From a candidate division SR1 bacterium (GTDB lineage: Bacteria; Patescibacteriota; Gracilibacteria; Absconditabacterales; Absconditicoccaceae), in NCBI GenBank assembly GCA_026397395.1, contig JAPLUV010000034.1, positions 1-47,783 on the forward strand: a stretch of DNA of 47,783 bases. The letters run 5' to 3'. Position numbers and translations under genes: made by a program. The first letter of the stretch is position 1, and each line of letters starts with the position of its first letter. This document shows positions 31,413-42,548 of this stretch, piece after piece. Under the pieces are notes generated by a model. It made no database searches. It worked only from the letters and a program-made list of their open reading frames with translations, and had not been told where the DNA came from.

Positions 31413-31703
31413 ATGAAACACTTTTATGTTTACATGTTAGCGAGTAAAAAGAATTGAGTCATTTATATATGAGTAACCAACAATATAGTTAGAAGGTCTC
31501 GAGAACATCAAGACTGAGCCAATAAATGATTTACTAGAAAATATTATGTTAAAAGATTAGTATATTATGAAAGACGATCAAGCATAGTAGATGCCATCGC
31601 TCGTGAGAAACAAATAAAAAAATGGGCTAGACAACGAAAAATAAGAACTATAGAAGAGAACAATCCTCACCGAAAAGATTTGGCAGATGAATTTATGAAC
31701 TAA
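31413..31703 (+). CDS. GIY-YIG domain protein (UPF0213-like)
   Basis: 96 codons. FYVYMLASKKNGVIYIGVTN carries the V-Y-x10-YIG core; RRSWEHQDG (CGA for Trp), then FTRKYYVKRLVYYE and AIAREKQIKKWARQ. This is the single-domain GIY-YIG group, predicted nuclease-like, role unknown. Three CGA codons align with Trp in the family (S[W]EH, Q[W]KI, PH[W]KDL), while conserved Arg in RR and AREKQIK use AGA, AGG and CGT. Palindromic repeat copy E starts one base after its stop codon. Confidence 0.9.
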
Positions 31704-31739
31704 TAAGATTCCGGCCGCAAAACTTAACGCCGGAATGAC
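31704..31739. repeat. Palindromic repeat, copy E (module 2 alone)
   Basis: TAAGATTCCGGCCGCAAAAC then TTAACGCCGGAATGAC, directly after the GIY-YIG stop codon. Degenerate GGAATGA-type units continue to about 31815. No gene in 31704-31862. Confidence 0.85.
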
Positions 31740-31862
31740 GAACGATGGTGAGTGGTATGACGCTGGAATGATGAGCAATGATAAGTGGAATGAAACCGGA
31801 ATAACGAATAATAATTGAGGTGAGATATTGAAACGAGAGTTTAGTTCATTACAAGAAGCACG

Positions 31863-32207
31863 ATGACTAGGAGATTAAAAGACAAAGGCAGGGCCGGCGA
31901 AGATCTGGTAGCCGCACATTATCAAAGTCTGTGATATACGATTTTACATAGAAATTATAGCTTCTCCGATGGAGAATTGGATATTGTGGCAATCAAAGGT
32001 GATTGTCTCACTTTTGTGGAAGTCAAAGTTGTCGATCATATAACAGATATCGATGGGTATGTGACGCCCAAGAAGATTGGCTTCCTCTCTAGGGCCATCG
32101 AATGGTATCTTACCAAATATCCCAGCAACCATGAGATTTCTCTTGATGTTGCATTTGTGCACTGAAATACTATTATCGAGGTCTATGAGAACGTAACCAA
32201 CTCATAA
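31863..32207 (+). CDS. yraN: UPF0102/YraN endonuclease-like protein
   Basis: 114 codons. KGRAGEDLVAAHYQSLGYTI, then LHRNYSFSDGELDIVAIKGD and LTFVEVKVVD: the restriction-enzyme-like E...D...ExK core of the UPF0102 family, related to Holliday-junction resolvases. Active-site residues are Glu near 12, Asp near 41 and ExK near 53-55. Cellular role not established. It ends 22 bp before the CtpA gene, so the two may be one transcript. Confidence 0.9.
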
Positions 32208-32229
32208 TTTTTATGTATCCTATATATGT

Positions 32230-33492
32230 ATGAAAAAATTTAAATTACTGATTGTCTTTGTCCTGTGAGTCTTGCTCTGATGAATGGTTTTCCTCGTGAA
32301 CGCACAGTATCGTGCTTTACATCAACCCTTTATCCAAGAAGGCAAAGTAAATATCCAGTGATTAATCCAGTCTATAGGACAAGTGGTTGCTCCTGGTGGT
32401 TGATCATTATCCAATAGTTCATTCCAACGTTTCGAAGCAGTCTATCAAGTACTTAAAGAAGAATATTATGATCAAGAGAAACTCAATACCTGAGTAATGT
32501 TGGAAAATGCAGTCAAAGCATTTGTGGATGGTATTGGTGATCCTTATACGGTATATATGGATAGTACTCAAAATTCATGATTTCAAGAAGAATTGAAATG
32601 ACAGACAGATTTTGAATGAATTTGAGCTGTCGTTAGCAAGAAAGAATATTATGTGCTCGTAGAAGAAGTCTTGAAAGCATCGCCTGCTTATCTTGCTGGC
32701 ATTCTTCCTTTGGATAGAATCGTCATGATAGGAAGTGGCGCGACTAAAGATTTGGATGTCAACCAAGCTGTTGCATTAATTAGATGACCAAAGTGATCCA
32801 CAGTAAAGCTTACTATAGAAAGAGTGAAAAAAAATGGCACGAAAGAAATCATAGAGAAGACCGTTACCAGAGATAAACTTTCCGTACCTTCTGTAACGAG
32901 TCAAATATTTACTGGTCAGAAGAAAATAGGATATATCAACATTTCTATCATCGGAGAGGAAACTGAGAATCTCATGAAAAACGCCGTCGCCGAGATGAAA
33001 GGCGCAAAGGTTCAGGGAATTATTTTGGATCTTAGAGGTAATGGATGAGGATTATTGCCTATTGCATCAGAAATTGTTTCTCATTTTTTACCCAAAAATA
33101 AGCTTGTAGTAACGGCCAAATACAAAACATTTGAAGACGAAGAATATCTTTCAAGAGGATATAATGATCTCACATGATTGCCAGTGATTGTTCTCGTAGA
33201 TGGTATGACTGCCTCAGCATGAGAAATTATCGCCATGGCCTTACAGGAACAAATGTGAGCTAAGTTGGTTGGAACACAAACCTTTGGGAAATGATCAATT
33301 CAAACGATGGATGAATTTACTGACGGAGCATCGTTAAAATATACTATCGGTAAATGGTATTCGCCTACAGGAAAAAACATAGATAAAGTCTGAGTTACTC
33401 CTGACGTCTTGATTCCATTTGACGCAGACCTGTATGCCAAAGATAAGACTGACAACCAGTTACAGAAAGCAAAAGATTTACTTACGCAGTAA
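32230..33492 (+). CDS. ctpA: C-terminal processing protease (S41 family)
   Basis: 420 codons. Residues 4-22 form a signal anchor. A PDZ domain spans about 120-210 (FEGIGAVVSKKEYYVLVEEV, SPAYLAGILPLDRI). The S41 catalytic part has GIILDLRGNGGGLLPIASEI near 255, VILVDGMTASAGEIIAMALQ near 325 with nucleophile Ser, and GKGSIQ with the Lys near 355. TGA at 33220-33222 encodes the Gly after SA. Cuts C-termini of exported proteins or acts in envelope regulation. Follows yraN closely. Confidence 0.93.
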
Positions 33493-33595
33493 TGAGCCCT
33501 GAGTACAAAGTATTGAGTACAAAAACAATTTATCTCACTACTCATATCTCACTACTCATTTATACCTTATATTCTTATCTCTTAACTCATAAAAA

Positions 33596-33907
33596 ATGAG
33601 CGTAAACGTCATCATTCATAATAATCTTTGAGAAGAGATAGTTCGCTTCGCTGGAGAAGAAACTAAGACATTTTTCCAAATGGCTAAAGCTGCTGGCGTC
33701 GATCTTCCTGTTTCTTGTTGAGTTTGAGTCTGTGGCTTTTGTCGCTCCAAAATCATTGCTGGGAAAGAATATATAGATATAGGAAAAAAATCTATGCCAC
33801 TGAAAGATTTAGAAGAAGATGAAGTCTTTACCTGTGTTGGAGGCATTCTTAGTCCAGCACTTAGCGATGAAGAAGAACATGAAATTATCTTACAGGTAAG
33901 ATTATAA
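33596..33907 (+). CDS. 2Fe-2S ferredoxin
   Basis: 103 codons. The plant-type cluster motif is CGVGVCGFC near residues 42-50 with the fourth Cys in VFTCVGG near 81. Two of its glycines are TGA (33719-33721 and 33725-33727), so a standard-code reading breaks the protein exactly in the cluster loop. Electron carrier; partner not evident in the window. Small, soluble, no signal. Confidence 0.9.
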
Positions 33908-33929
33908 AAGGAATTGGTTTATCTGGAAC

Positions 33930-34013
33930 CTTGCCTACCGGCAGGCAGGTTAGGAATCTGGCCGGCCCGACCTGCCTCTCCACCACGGCGGATAAATCGG
34001 CAGACAGGTAAAC
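33930..34013. repeat. GC-rich repeat fragment
   Basis: CTTGCCTACCGGCAGGCAGG palindrome, then GGCCGGCCCGACCTGCCTC and CGGCAGACAGGT. Resembles dispersed GC-rich repeats common in CPR genomes and is strongly out of line with the local base composition. Occupies the ferredoxin-sigma gap. Confidence 0.55.
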
Positions 34014-34090
34014 AGCTTCCCGATAAACAAATGCACTACGTCGATAGCAAACTACATAATGAATCTTTATATCAATAAGGTAAGCAAGCT

Positions 34091-34648
34091 GTGATAGCAT
34101 TCTCTGATGAACAAGCAAGAAAACTGAAAGCTCAAGACCCCAATGCTTTCAATGAATTCTACCTAGAAACCGTAGATATGTTTTTCCGTTACATCAATGC
34201 CAATTATTTCGTGCCGAAGCAAGATGCCGAAGATATTATTTCAGATTTTTATGTAAAATTTCGAGAAGCAGTAAAAAATTATAATCCTGAATTTTCTTTT
34301 ACTGGATATTTCCGAACGATATTTAGAAATACACTCAAAGATCATTTCAAAAAAAGTAGTGAAATTTCTTTTACTGATATGAAACACGATGAAGAGTCTG
34401 AAGACTTCGGAGATACTTTGGTAGATGAGTTTGATATCTCACAACTCTTGGATAATGATTATTCCTTTGAAAGAATACAGCAAGCAATGAAAGATTTGGA
34501 TGATGTGAGTAAAGATATTATTTATTTCAAATTCATTGAAGAAAAATCTCATGAAGAAATTTCTGTAATAACTGGAATAGCAAATGATACGATTAGACAA
34601 AGAGTAAGTAGAGCAATAAAACATCTCAAACAATTATTAGAAGAATAG
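34091..34648 (+). CDS. ECF-like RNA polymerase sigma factor
   Basis: 185 codons from GTG; the upstream in-frame TAA at 34073-34075 excludes an earlier start. Region 2: FYLETVDMFFRYINANYFVP, then QDAEDIISDFYVKF and GYF[W]TIFRNTLKDHFKK. Region 4: MKDLDDVSKDIIYFKFIEE, then SHEEISVITGIANDTIRQRV as helix-turn-helix. A 30-residue acidic linker lies between. A minor sigma factor of the small ECF/SigH type; no anti-sigma gene is adjacent. A terminator follows 20 bp after the stop. Confidence 0.88.
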   Translation: MIAFSDEQARKLKAQDPNAFNEFYLETVDMFFRYINANYFVPKQDAEDIISDFYVKFREAVKNYNPEFSFTGYFRTIFRNTLKDHFKKSSEISFTDMKHDEESEDFGDTLVDEFDISQLLDNDYSFERIQQAMKDLDDVSKDIIYFKFIEEKSHEEISVITGIANDTIRQRVSRAIKHLKQLLEE

Positions 34649-34668
34649 AACAATTATACCTTATATAT

Positions 34669-34697
34669 ATAGAGAATGAAAATTCTCTATTTTTTTA
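34669..34697 (+). terminator. Rho-independent terminator after the sigma factor
   Basis: ATAGAGAAT / ATTCTCTAT, GAAA loop, seven T. Confidence 0.9.
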
Positions 34698-34877
34698 TTA
34701 GGCTGACTATTTGATAACATACTACGTGAAGCCTAGGAACTTTGATTTTCATCATATCTATTTGAAAAAATGTCAACCCGATTATGGTAAATGAGACCGC
34801 TATTTAGCCACAATATACTAGTTCTCGAGCGTCAAAACCTATTCTCACAAAAGAAGCCAAAAAACAGCAAAAAACTC

Positions 34878-34905
34878 TTGAAATGCGCATGCGCTATCAT
34901 AATAT
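34878..34905 (+). promoter_or_regulatory. Sigma-70-type promoter of hup
   Basis: TTGAAA and TAATAT with a 16-bp spacer containing the palindrome TGCGCATGCGC; 46 bp before the HU start. The stretch 34698-34877 shows no gene. Confidence 0.6.
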
Positions 34906-34950
34906 GTTGCTGTACGAAGTACTCTTTTTATTTAGTAATCATTTGTACCA

Positions 34951-35232
34951 ATGACAAAGACAGCTCTTATTGCTAGCCTAGCAGAACAATTAGGTGTATC
35001 TAAGAAATTAGCTTCTGAATTAGTTAACTCTTTCATCGAGACAGTTATCGCAGGAGTAAAGAAGACAGGTGAAGTTAGACTTCAAGGTTTCGGAACTTTC
35101 AAAGCTTCAAAGAGAAAAGCTAGAAAAGGTGTAAACCCACAAAACCCAAAACAAACTATCAACATCCCTGCAATGAAAGTAGTTACTTTCAAGGCTGGAT
35201 CAGAATTCAAGGGTGCAGTTAAGAAATCTTAA
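34951..35232 (+). CDS. hup: HU-type DNA-binding protein
   Basis: 93 codons. Helical N-terminus (TKTALIASLAEQLGVSKKLA), then VRLQGFGTFKASKRKARKGV with the beta-arm and NPKQTINIPAMKVVTFKAGS. Bends DNA as a dimer; the arm residue Pro of the IPA tip is present. No TGA among eight Gly codons, in line with low recoded-codon use in a highly expressed gene. Bracketed by its own promoter and terminator. Confidence 0.95.
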   Translation: MTKTALIASLAEQLGVSKKLASELVNSFIETVIAGVKKTGEVRLQGFGTFKASKRKARKGVNPQNPKQTINIPAMKVVTFKAGSEFKGAVKKS

Positions 35233-35253
35233 TCGTTCTTACTACATTACATA

Positions 35254-35280
35254 AAAAAATCCGCCTAGGCGGATTTTTTT
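35254..35280. terminator. Bidirectional terminator
   Basis: AAAAAAATCCGCC TA GGCGGATTTTTTT, nearly perfect, between hup and the convergent 35299 gene. Confidence 0.92.
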
Positions 35281-35298
35281 AGTTATTACAAAATAGCA

Positions 35299-36627
35299 TT
35301 ATTCTATCTCTGTAGCAGTTAGTGTAAGTATTTTATGTAATAATACTGCTCTAAATCTGCTGTTCTCTAACATAGCAGAGAAATTTTTCTTTGCAGATAA
35401 TTTGCCAATACTTATTTTGTCCTTGGGTAGATGATACTCATTAATAAATGATTCAGTCCCTGGCTCACAATTTCCTACTGCATAGGAATCTTCCAATTGA
35501 AGCTCTACATCAGCATATTTCTCTGTATACTCAGAGATAATCTGTTTTTGTTTACTTACATCCCATTGTGAAAAGTTTTTCCATTCATTGATTGCTTTAT
35601 CAAACAATTTCCTTTTCATATAACCTTCTCGATAGCTTCTGGGAAATGCATAGTAGAGAGAAAATGGTATGTTTGCCTCATATTCCATATGGATATTCTC
35701 CATCTTAGCAAAACGGCTACTTAAATCTGTTAATTTTTCTTCATACACTAAATAATATTCATCTTCATATCTACTAGATTCTTCTGTGTTTGGCCATAAT
35801 GCATGTATATCTACATGATGCTCATTACATAGTAGAGCCATGGAATATCTGTCATATTGATTGGAATATTTTTTTTCTTTGATTGCTAAATTATTATATA
35901 CTTCTCGTCAGTTAATTTCAAAAGCAGCTCTCATCGTAGGTACTTCAATTTGTGACTTCATAATTTGATTCTTATCTCCCACTTCTCGTTCGTCTATAAA
36001 CAATCTTTCTGTTGCTTCTGGGATTGGGTTTTCATCAAATACTTGTTTGATCAGACCAAATGTACCTATACGAACATACTTGCCTTTGTACTTCATCAAG
36101 CCGATTCTCGCATCAGTAAATCTTCCCGTAGATTCCAAGTCAAATCCACGTTTGATATTCAGAAATATTTTTCCTATGTCATTGAAGTTTATTTTTTTAT
36201 CTTCTGGCATATTTGTCTTGTAAGAAATGTTTAATGTCTTTTTTTGTAAATTCTCATCATAATACTGAGTAGTAAATGTTTGTGTTACTCGACTTTCAAG
36301 ACATTTTCACTTTGAGAGAATTACTTCCTTGAGTAATTTTCCTGATCCATCAGGAGACAGCAAATTTTCTTGACTAAGAAGGACCACATCTACACCTGCA
36401 CAATTTTTTATGACGGTAGGTAGATTTTCATCGATCTGTCATCTATACGTAAGCATGGCCATTTCTAATCCATTCACTTCTTGCATTGATCCTTCAGATC
36501 CCGGATGCTTGGTATCCATTCTTACTGTCCATATTTTTGTACTTCAGACATTATATGGTCATATTCTTCTTGTTGCATTTTCCTTTCTTTGATTTTCAAA
36601 TCTAGACTGTTCGTGCTGTCGCATCAT
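35299..36627 (-). CDS. Unknown 442-residue protein, probably the 3' part of a frame-broken gene
   Basis: Opens at ATG ATG (36627) and runs to TAA. No signal peptide or membrane helix. Mixed alpha/beta composition; visible stretches include VRMDTKHPGSEGSMQEVNGL, LNISYKTNMPEDKKI, YKGKYVRIGTFGLIKQVFDE, and the C-terminal SIGKLSAKKNFSAMLENSRF. TGA-Gly codons occur all along. Its first 35 codons overlap the end of the frame at 36522-36896, and the amino-acid style continues across, so the two are probably one gene of about 530 codons with a one-base break near 36630-36640. I do not recognise the family. Confidence 0.7.
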
Positions 36628-36896
36628 GCCCCTCAAGTGAAATATACAGGGATTGTTTCGTGAGTTCACATTAGTTGATCTCTTGGCAAGGCCTTTATAA
36701 GCTCTTGGATCATTTGTCCTTGAATTTCTTCTCTTGTATATTCTTGCTTATCTCAAAATTTAATTCTTTCATATAAACTATGAATATACTCTTTACGAAT
36801 AGTTTTTTTATCATATCATTGCTCGCTTAATTTCTGTCTTTTGTTTTCTAAATATTGGGAAATTTTCTCCTTGGTAAAAATAGCATCTGTTTTCAT
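36522..36896 (-). CDS. Unknown protein, probable 5' part of the 35299-36627 gene
   Basis: 124 codons from ATG 36896 to TAA 36522; about the first 90 look genuinely coding (TKEKISQYLENKRQKLSEQG, REEIQGQMIQELIKALPRDQ, ETIPVYFTGGAG), a helical, charged N-terminus. After VYFTGGAG the text becomes less natural while the overlapping frame takes over, which points to a frameshift near 36635. Real event or assembly indel cannot be told apart from one sequence. Confidence 0.55.
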
Positions 36897-37529
36897 TTTC
36901 TTTGCAGGTAAAATCTAAAAAAATTTTTGAATGAACAGTGATAGGCGTCCAAAGGGAGAAATACAGATCCTCTAGACGTCATCTTCTGCCCATAATTTTT
37001 TGTTTCTGTTTTTTTTTGTTTCAAGAAAATTATTTGCCTGGAACAATCAAGTTCCTTTGAAGCATGCTTCTGGCAATTTTCTATTCTTGCATCTATCTTC
37101 CCATGTTATTGCGAATGCTCTTGCAGTCCGTCGCCGATACACATTCCCAACAAGAAGATAGTATTCTCCTTCATTATGTAGTTTCGCTGTACCAAAAAGC
37201 ACAAGGCGATGATGTAGTACATAAACAAAGGAGACATTCACCTAAGCGAACGGCCCGTTTGTTTGCATATTACACCAAGCTAACCTTGTGCTCATCCAAA
37301 CAACAGCGCAGAAAAAATTTTCATCAGGGCCAAGAACAATACTTTTCACATTCACCGATGGGTATCGGCATAGTTCTCACAACCAAACTGTATTGTTACA
37401 GTATTGGTGATCGAACTACCTTGACATCTATATTATACATATTCTGGTATGAATTACAAGAGAATTGGAAAGATTTGGAAACCTAGGTGATGAATATGGC
37501 TTGTTCTATTTATATCTTATATTAATATT
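36897..37529. other. 633-bp region with no confident gene
   Basis: Two overlapping open stretches compete: plus 37064-37486 (140 codons, no TGA, Gln/Ser/Tyr-rich, not protein-like to my eye) and minus 37241-36972 (89 codons from GTG, containing GTAKLHNEGEYYLLVGNVY; the same frame continues upstream to about 37455 apart from one TAG at 37242-37244). The minus reading could be a decayed gene upstream of the 36896 start. Base composition is less AT-rich than on either side. No RNA family recognised. Confidence 0.4.
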
Positions 37530-37676
37530 CTATATTGCATCAGAATCGGATTTCTTCTTTACGTATTCATTTATAAGTTCCTCGATTCAACCCATTCATT
37601 TTTCTCTATATATTTTGACAATTTCCAATGTACCATCATATCATTTCCTCTACCCCTTTTGCATTAGTAGAAAAGA
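37530..37676 (-). pseudogene. Coding-like tail after the giant gene's stop
   Basis: After TAA 37677-37679 another frame reads IIFSTNAKGVEEMIG, and then the giant gene's own frame, past a TAG, reads YDGTLEIVKIYREKGMGGIE and ELINEYVKKKSDSDAI to TAG 37530-37532. Both stretches look like real protein. Two compensating indels near 37680 and 37640 would join them to the giant gene. Confidence 0.45.
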
Positions 37677-40600
37677 TTATGCAACCAATCAAACATCTTG
37701 ATCTTGAGACGTGTTCATTATTTTCTTTATTTTGTCATTATTTGACAATGTTTGTAATATTTTTTCATTAAATTCTAATATCCTTTTTTGTATTGCTTGT
37801 GTTATCATTTTCTCGCTTGCTCATTGAATGTAATTATATCAGTTTCTTGGTGGTATTTTTTGATCTATTTTATCGAATATGCTTGTTTCCGCTGATTTGC
37901 GATCGGTTATTGTCTCTCAATCACTTTCCTTGGTTGCATCAAACATGCTTGATGCATTTGTTGAGTCTTGTTTCAAGAAGAAATTATTCATGTGTGTAAA
38001 TTTATTTACCAATTCAGGTGTAATTATTTCAAAAAAGTCTTTCTTATCTATCTGGATGCTTTTCAGATATTCTTCAGGTGTTTTTTTTGTTTTTCTAAAT
38101 TCATCGTCCAATCTGGTCCTGTTACGTCTTTTTCTTTCAAGTTCCTCAATATCCTGGTTTTCAAAATATTTAGATATATTTTCAAATATTCTTGGATTTT
38201 CTTTTTGTAATCTCTCTAATGTTGGTTTAATGTTTTTTTTATATGAGAAATAAACTATTTTCTTGGCATTTGTTAGTTTCATTTTTTCCCCCTCTACAGT
38301 ATATCTTTCTTTGTCTTCACTGATGTTTTTTATATCTTTTCAATCATTTTTTAATTGTTCAAAAAAATCTTCTTCGGATTCTATATTTTTGTTTATCAAT
38401 GATGATAGATATTTTATATCTACATTCATCATTTTCATATATAGCATAGCATCTCGCTTATTTTGTACTAAATGAATTAGTTCATCAAATGCTATAGAGT
38501 TTTTGGTACTGATTGTTTCATTTGCCAAGAAATTTTTATTGTGATCGTCTACTATTTCTAATATATCATTTTGAAGATCTAAAAATTCGTAAATCAGTGT
38601 ATATATCTTTTCATCTTTCACATTTTCTGTTCGTATATCCTGTTCTTTTGCATATTTTTTGAAGTCATATATATTTACAAAATTAAATCTATTTTCCTTT
38701 CGATTATCAATAAATTCTTTTTTTGTATACTTATCTAATGTCTCTTTTGCCATATTTAAATTAAATATAGATATCAATAATCTTTCGAATTGCTCTGCTT
38801 TGTTGATATCAAGCGACCTATATTCTGTGCATTCTGTTTTTTTGTTTGAAAATATTGCTTCACAATCTGATCCTTTCCCTCTTATGTTACTATATCTGTT
38901 TATTTTTTCTACATCTTCTCCTAGATTTATTCATCCAAGATTTGATACATTGAGAATGTTTTGTATAAAATTTGTATTTTTATCACAACTAATCCCGTAT
39001 TCTCATCATAAGGTGATATGTACGGTTCTTCATCCTTTTTCATAATTCTCATTCTTGAAATTAAGATCTATGAAATCCAAGTCTTCAAGCAATTTTAGTT
39101 CTAATAATAGAAGATATGGGTTTTCTGTTGGTTTGGTAGCTATCTCGTGTACGGCATCATTCCCTCTGCTTATACCACTATATGCTGACAATGTTTCAAT
39201 ATCTTTCTTATATTCTCCCTGTGTTGTGTTTTTATATCATTCTGCTATGCTTTTGGTGACTTCATATTCAATTCCTATAGATGTTTTGATGGGCATCTCA
39301 TCGTATTTTTTTATTATTTTGTTATATTTCTTGAATTTTTCAAATATTCAAAGCAATATTATTTTAATATCAGTGGTGTCTATTATATTTTTTTCACTTT
39401 CTTTATTTCCCTCCTTATCTTTCTTTTTCCAAATGGCAAAACTTGAGTTTATCGCTCTAGCAATCATCAGAGTAAGTATCGTCCTTCACTTTTCGGATAT
39501 CTTATATTTTTCTATAAAGTTTTTAAACTCTTCTCATATATTTGCTTCTTTGTCTACTATTTCATCTAAAATTTTATATTTTCATTGTTTCAACAGAACG
39601 CTAAATACTTCTCATAACTGCAAAATAGAATTTCTGGATTCTTCAGGAGAGATGTTTGTAAATATATATTCATAAAATTTTTTTAGATTTTCAGAACTTT
39701 CTGCTCATTCCAAAATACCCAATCAGAGTATTGTTCAAAATTTTCTGAATGTTTCCATGATTTCTGGTTTGAGATAATCTTTTCTCTTCGGATTTTCCAA
39801 AAATCGTCATTTGGTTCGTGGTGTCGTTTCGTCTAAGGTAAATAGTGAATCTTGGTCAAAAGTCAGAAGTTGAGTATCATTGTCCATATATTCAAGGAAA
39901 TTTTCTCTATTTATTGTATTGTTTTTTGTATTTATGCTGTTTTTTGTCGCTTCTACAAAATACCCATAAGCAAATCATTTTTTGTTTTCTTGTATTCTCT
40001 TTACAAAATTTTCTACGTATTCTCTATCTCTTTGACATATAGTTTCCATGTTTTGTAGGTATTCAGCTTGTTTCTCTATTGTTAGGCCATTCTTAGTCTC
40101 TGTAAATAATTTTATCAAAACATTTAGATATTCTGGTTTGTAATTTTGTAATATCTTTTCAAACATAACTAAATTATCAATATTTTTTGTTATCTTTTCA
40201 ATGATTATTTTAAAATTTTCATCATTGGCTGTTACTAAAATATTTTTTAACTTAATCAGATCAATAACATTGTTCACTATATCATAAGCAATATTTAGGT
40301 TTTCTTGTTTTCCTTTACCAAGAACCAATATTAATTGTTTATGCTCTTTCATGGTATTTACAAAATTTTCTTCATCTCACTTAAAAAATGTATCTAACAT
40401 TTTTTTTATATCATTCTTTTTGTCTTCTCGATGAATGATGTTGTTTTTTATATCATTTTCACAATATGCTTCACTGGCGTAATACTCGCTATATGGTTTA
40501 AAAAAACCTATTTTTTTTGCTATGTTGAATAGTTTGAAATCGGTTTTTTCTTCTTCTATATAAAGATTTCTTAAATGATTATTTTTGGAAACATACTTTC

Positions 40601-42548
40601 TTTCATTATCGTTCCAACCACCTTCTTCTATATCATTTTCCATTGCAATATTTACAAAACCTATATCATTGTTTTTTGACAAAAATTTCAAAAACTCTTT
40701 ATCATCAACCAGATTCTTTATATTTCGATATTCATATACTTTTGATGTATGATTGCTAGATCTATCATTTAATTCCGTAAAAAATCAGGCTTCTTTGGCT
40801 TTTTGATACGTCTCTTGGTCTTCAAACCGATATATTATGCTTGAAAGTTTGCTGCTGGCATAATTATCTTTTTCTATATGTGCGATTATATCGTATCATG
40901 TGTCCTCTTTCATCTGTATTAACCGTTGTATAAATTCCAATGAGTATTTTTTATCCAATAGGGCATCAATACGTCGCAGATTCATTTTTTTCCCATGATA
41001 GAATTGTTTTATTACATCCAGCTTTTGTTTGTATTCCTTATTTTCCTGTATGTCTCCTTTTATTCTTTGTAGAGTGTCTGTTAAATCGTGTATTTTTTCT
41101 ATTTTAAAGTTATCCCTGATATATTCTTTGAGGTTTGGATTATTGTCTAAAAAATATAAGAGAGATATAGTCTCTTTAGTTCAATGATCCCAATCATAAC
41201 TAGAATATCTAAAGTCTCCTGGTTCTAGAGATATGTTGAAATATTTGAGTATTTCATTGAAATCCGGAACCTTGTCTTCTAATTTTTCTAATGTATATTT
41301 TGCCGTTATATCGCCTTCCTCCTTTTCTTTTTCACTCGAATATCTTTCTGTATATGTTTTTCTTCCATAAATATAAAAGAACATTTCTTCTATAAGGTCA
41401 TTATAGCTTTTTATGTCTTCATTTATTTTGATATCCATCTCTTGAATCCTGGTGTCGGTATATCTATATTTCTTACAAAGATTTATCAATGAAATTATCT
41501 GTCTTAGTTTAATAGCTTCTTTGTTCTCTATATTTCAACTTTTTAGTGATTGTTTTATTTTTTCTGCGACAAAAATAACATCTCAGGCATTGATATCTTT
41601 AAGTTCTGAAATATAGAAAGAATCTGTAAGTGTGTCTATTCTATCGGGATCATATCAATTTACACTTATGTTTGCTGCTTTTTCTAATATGTACGCTATT
41701 ATTGTTGCTGACGTGAATGCATTCTGCATTTCCATTTTTCAATTTTTGGAATTTTGCTCGATTCCATTGCAAAGATTTCAAATTTCATATTCACGAATAT
41801 TTCCATATATTTTTGTATATTGGTCAAAAAAATATGTTTTGTCCTCGAAATATTTTGTATTTTTCTCTTTTACAAAAGATATTAGACTTTCTAAATGTGG
41901 CTCATATTCTATGACACATCATGTGTAATATAGATATCAAAAACTTTTTGCTTGTTCTTCTGACGTGCATTGTTCTGCAATCGTCAATAAACATCCTATG
42001 GGGTTGCTATAACTATCCACCTTTTCTGGCATATTTAACTCTCTTTTCCCCTTTGAAGTTTTGATGCTTTGTATTAAAATATCTAAGTTTCTTAATTTCT
42101 GTTCGTTTTCAGCTAATTTCACATGTTTTTTGATAATATTTCAAATTCGTTTTCTAAAATTGTTTTCATAATTTTCATCTCATATTGTTTTTTCAAATTC
42201 ATATGTTTCATCCGCCTTACAAATAGGGACGATTTTGTCAACCAATCTACTGATTGTTTCTTTTTCTTTTATTTCTTTATTCAGAAATTCTTTGTACTCC
42301 TTATATAATTCTTCGGCATCTTTATATATTGTCCCATTTGGATTCTTTTTTAATACTCAAGCGATTTTCTCTTTTATATATTTTTCATCAAACCGATGAT
42401 CAACATTATTTCCCAAAACGTCATAAATTTCATCTCTTATTTCCCAATCAATTCAAGAAAATCCATCCTTTTGTGATAAAGACTCGAAAAACGGATGCAT
42501 TTGATTGTTACTTAATTGCCATTGTTCTTTTTTTACTACATTTACCAT
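37677..42548 (-). CDS. Giant 1623-residue protein with an amidoligase-like segment
   Basis: A single frame from ATG 42548 to TAA 37677, continuous only with TGA as Gly (about two dozen internal TGA). No signal peptide or membrane helix; mostly charged, helical, Lys/Glu/Asn-rich. The one region with enzyme-like motifs is residues 1085-1250: KTSIGIEYEVTKSIAEGY, then DAVHEIATKPTENPYLLLLE, KGGRTVHITLGGEYG and CTEYRSLDINKAEQFERLL. This order (GIExE, HE.AT.P, G.TVHIT.GG, E-Y-R) is like the amidoligase group of the glutamate-cysteine-ligase fold, which joins carboxylates to amines. The remaining 1,400 residues could be scaffold or effector parts. Fragments in the same and neighbouring frames continue to TAG 37530. 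Confidence 0.75.

Noticed and set aside
37064-37486. 140-codon plus-strand open frame
   Set aside because: Composition and flow are not protein-like, it has no promoter or ribosome-binding site, and it overlaps an equally open minus-strand frame; kept only as an uncertain region.
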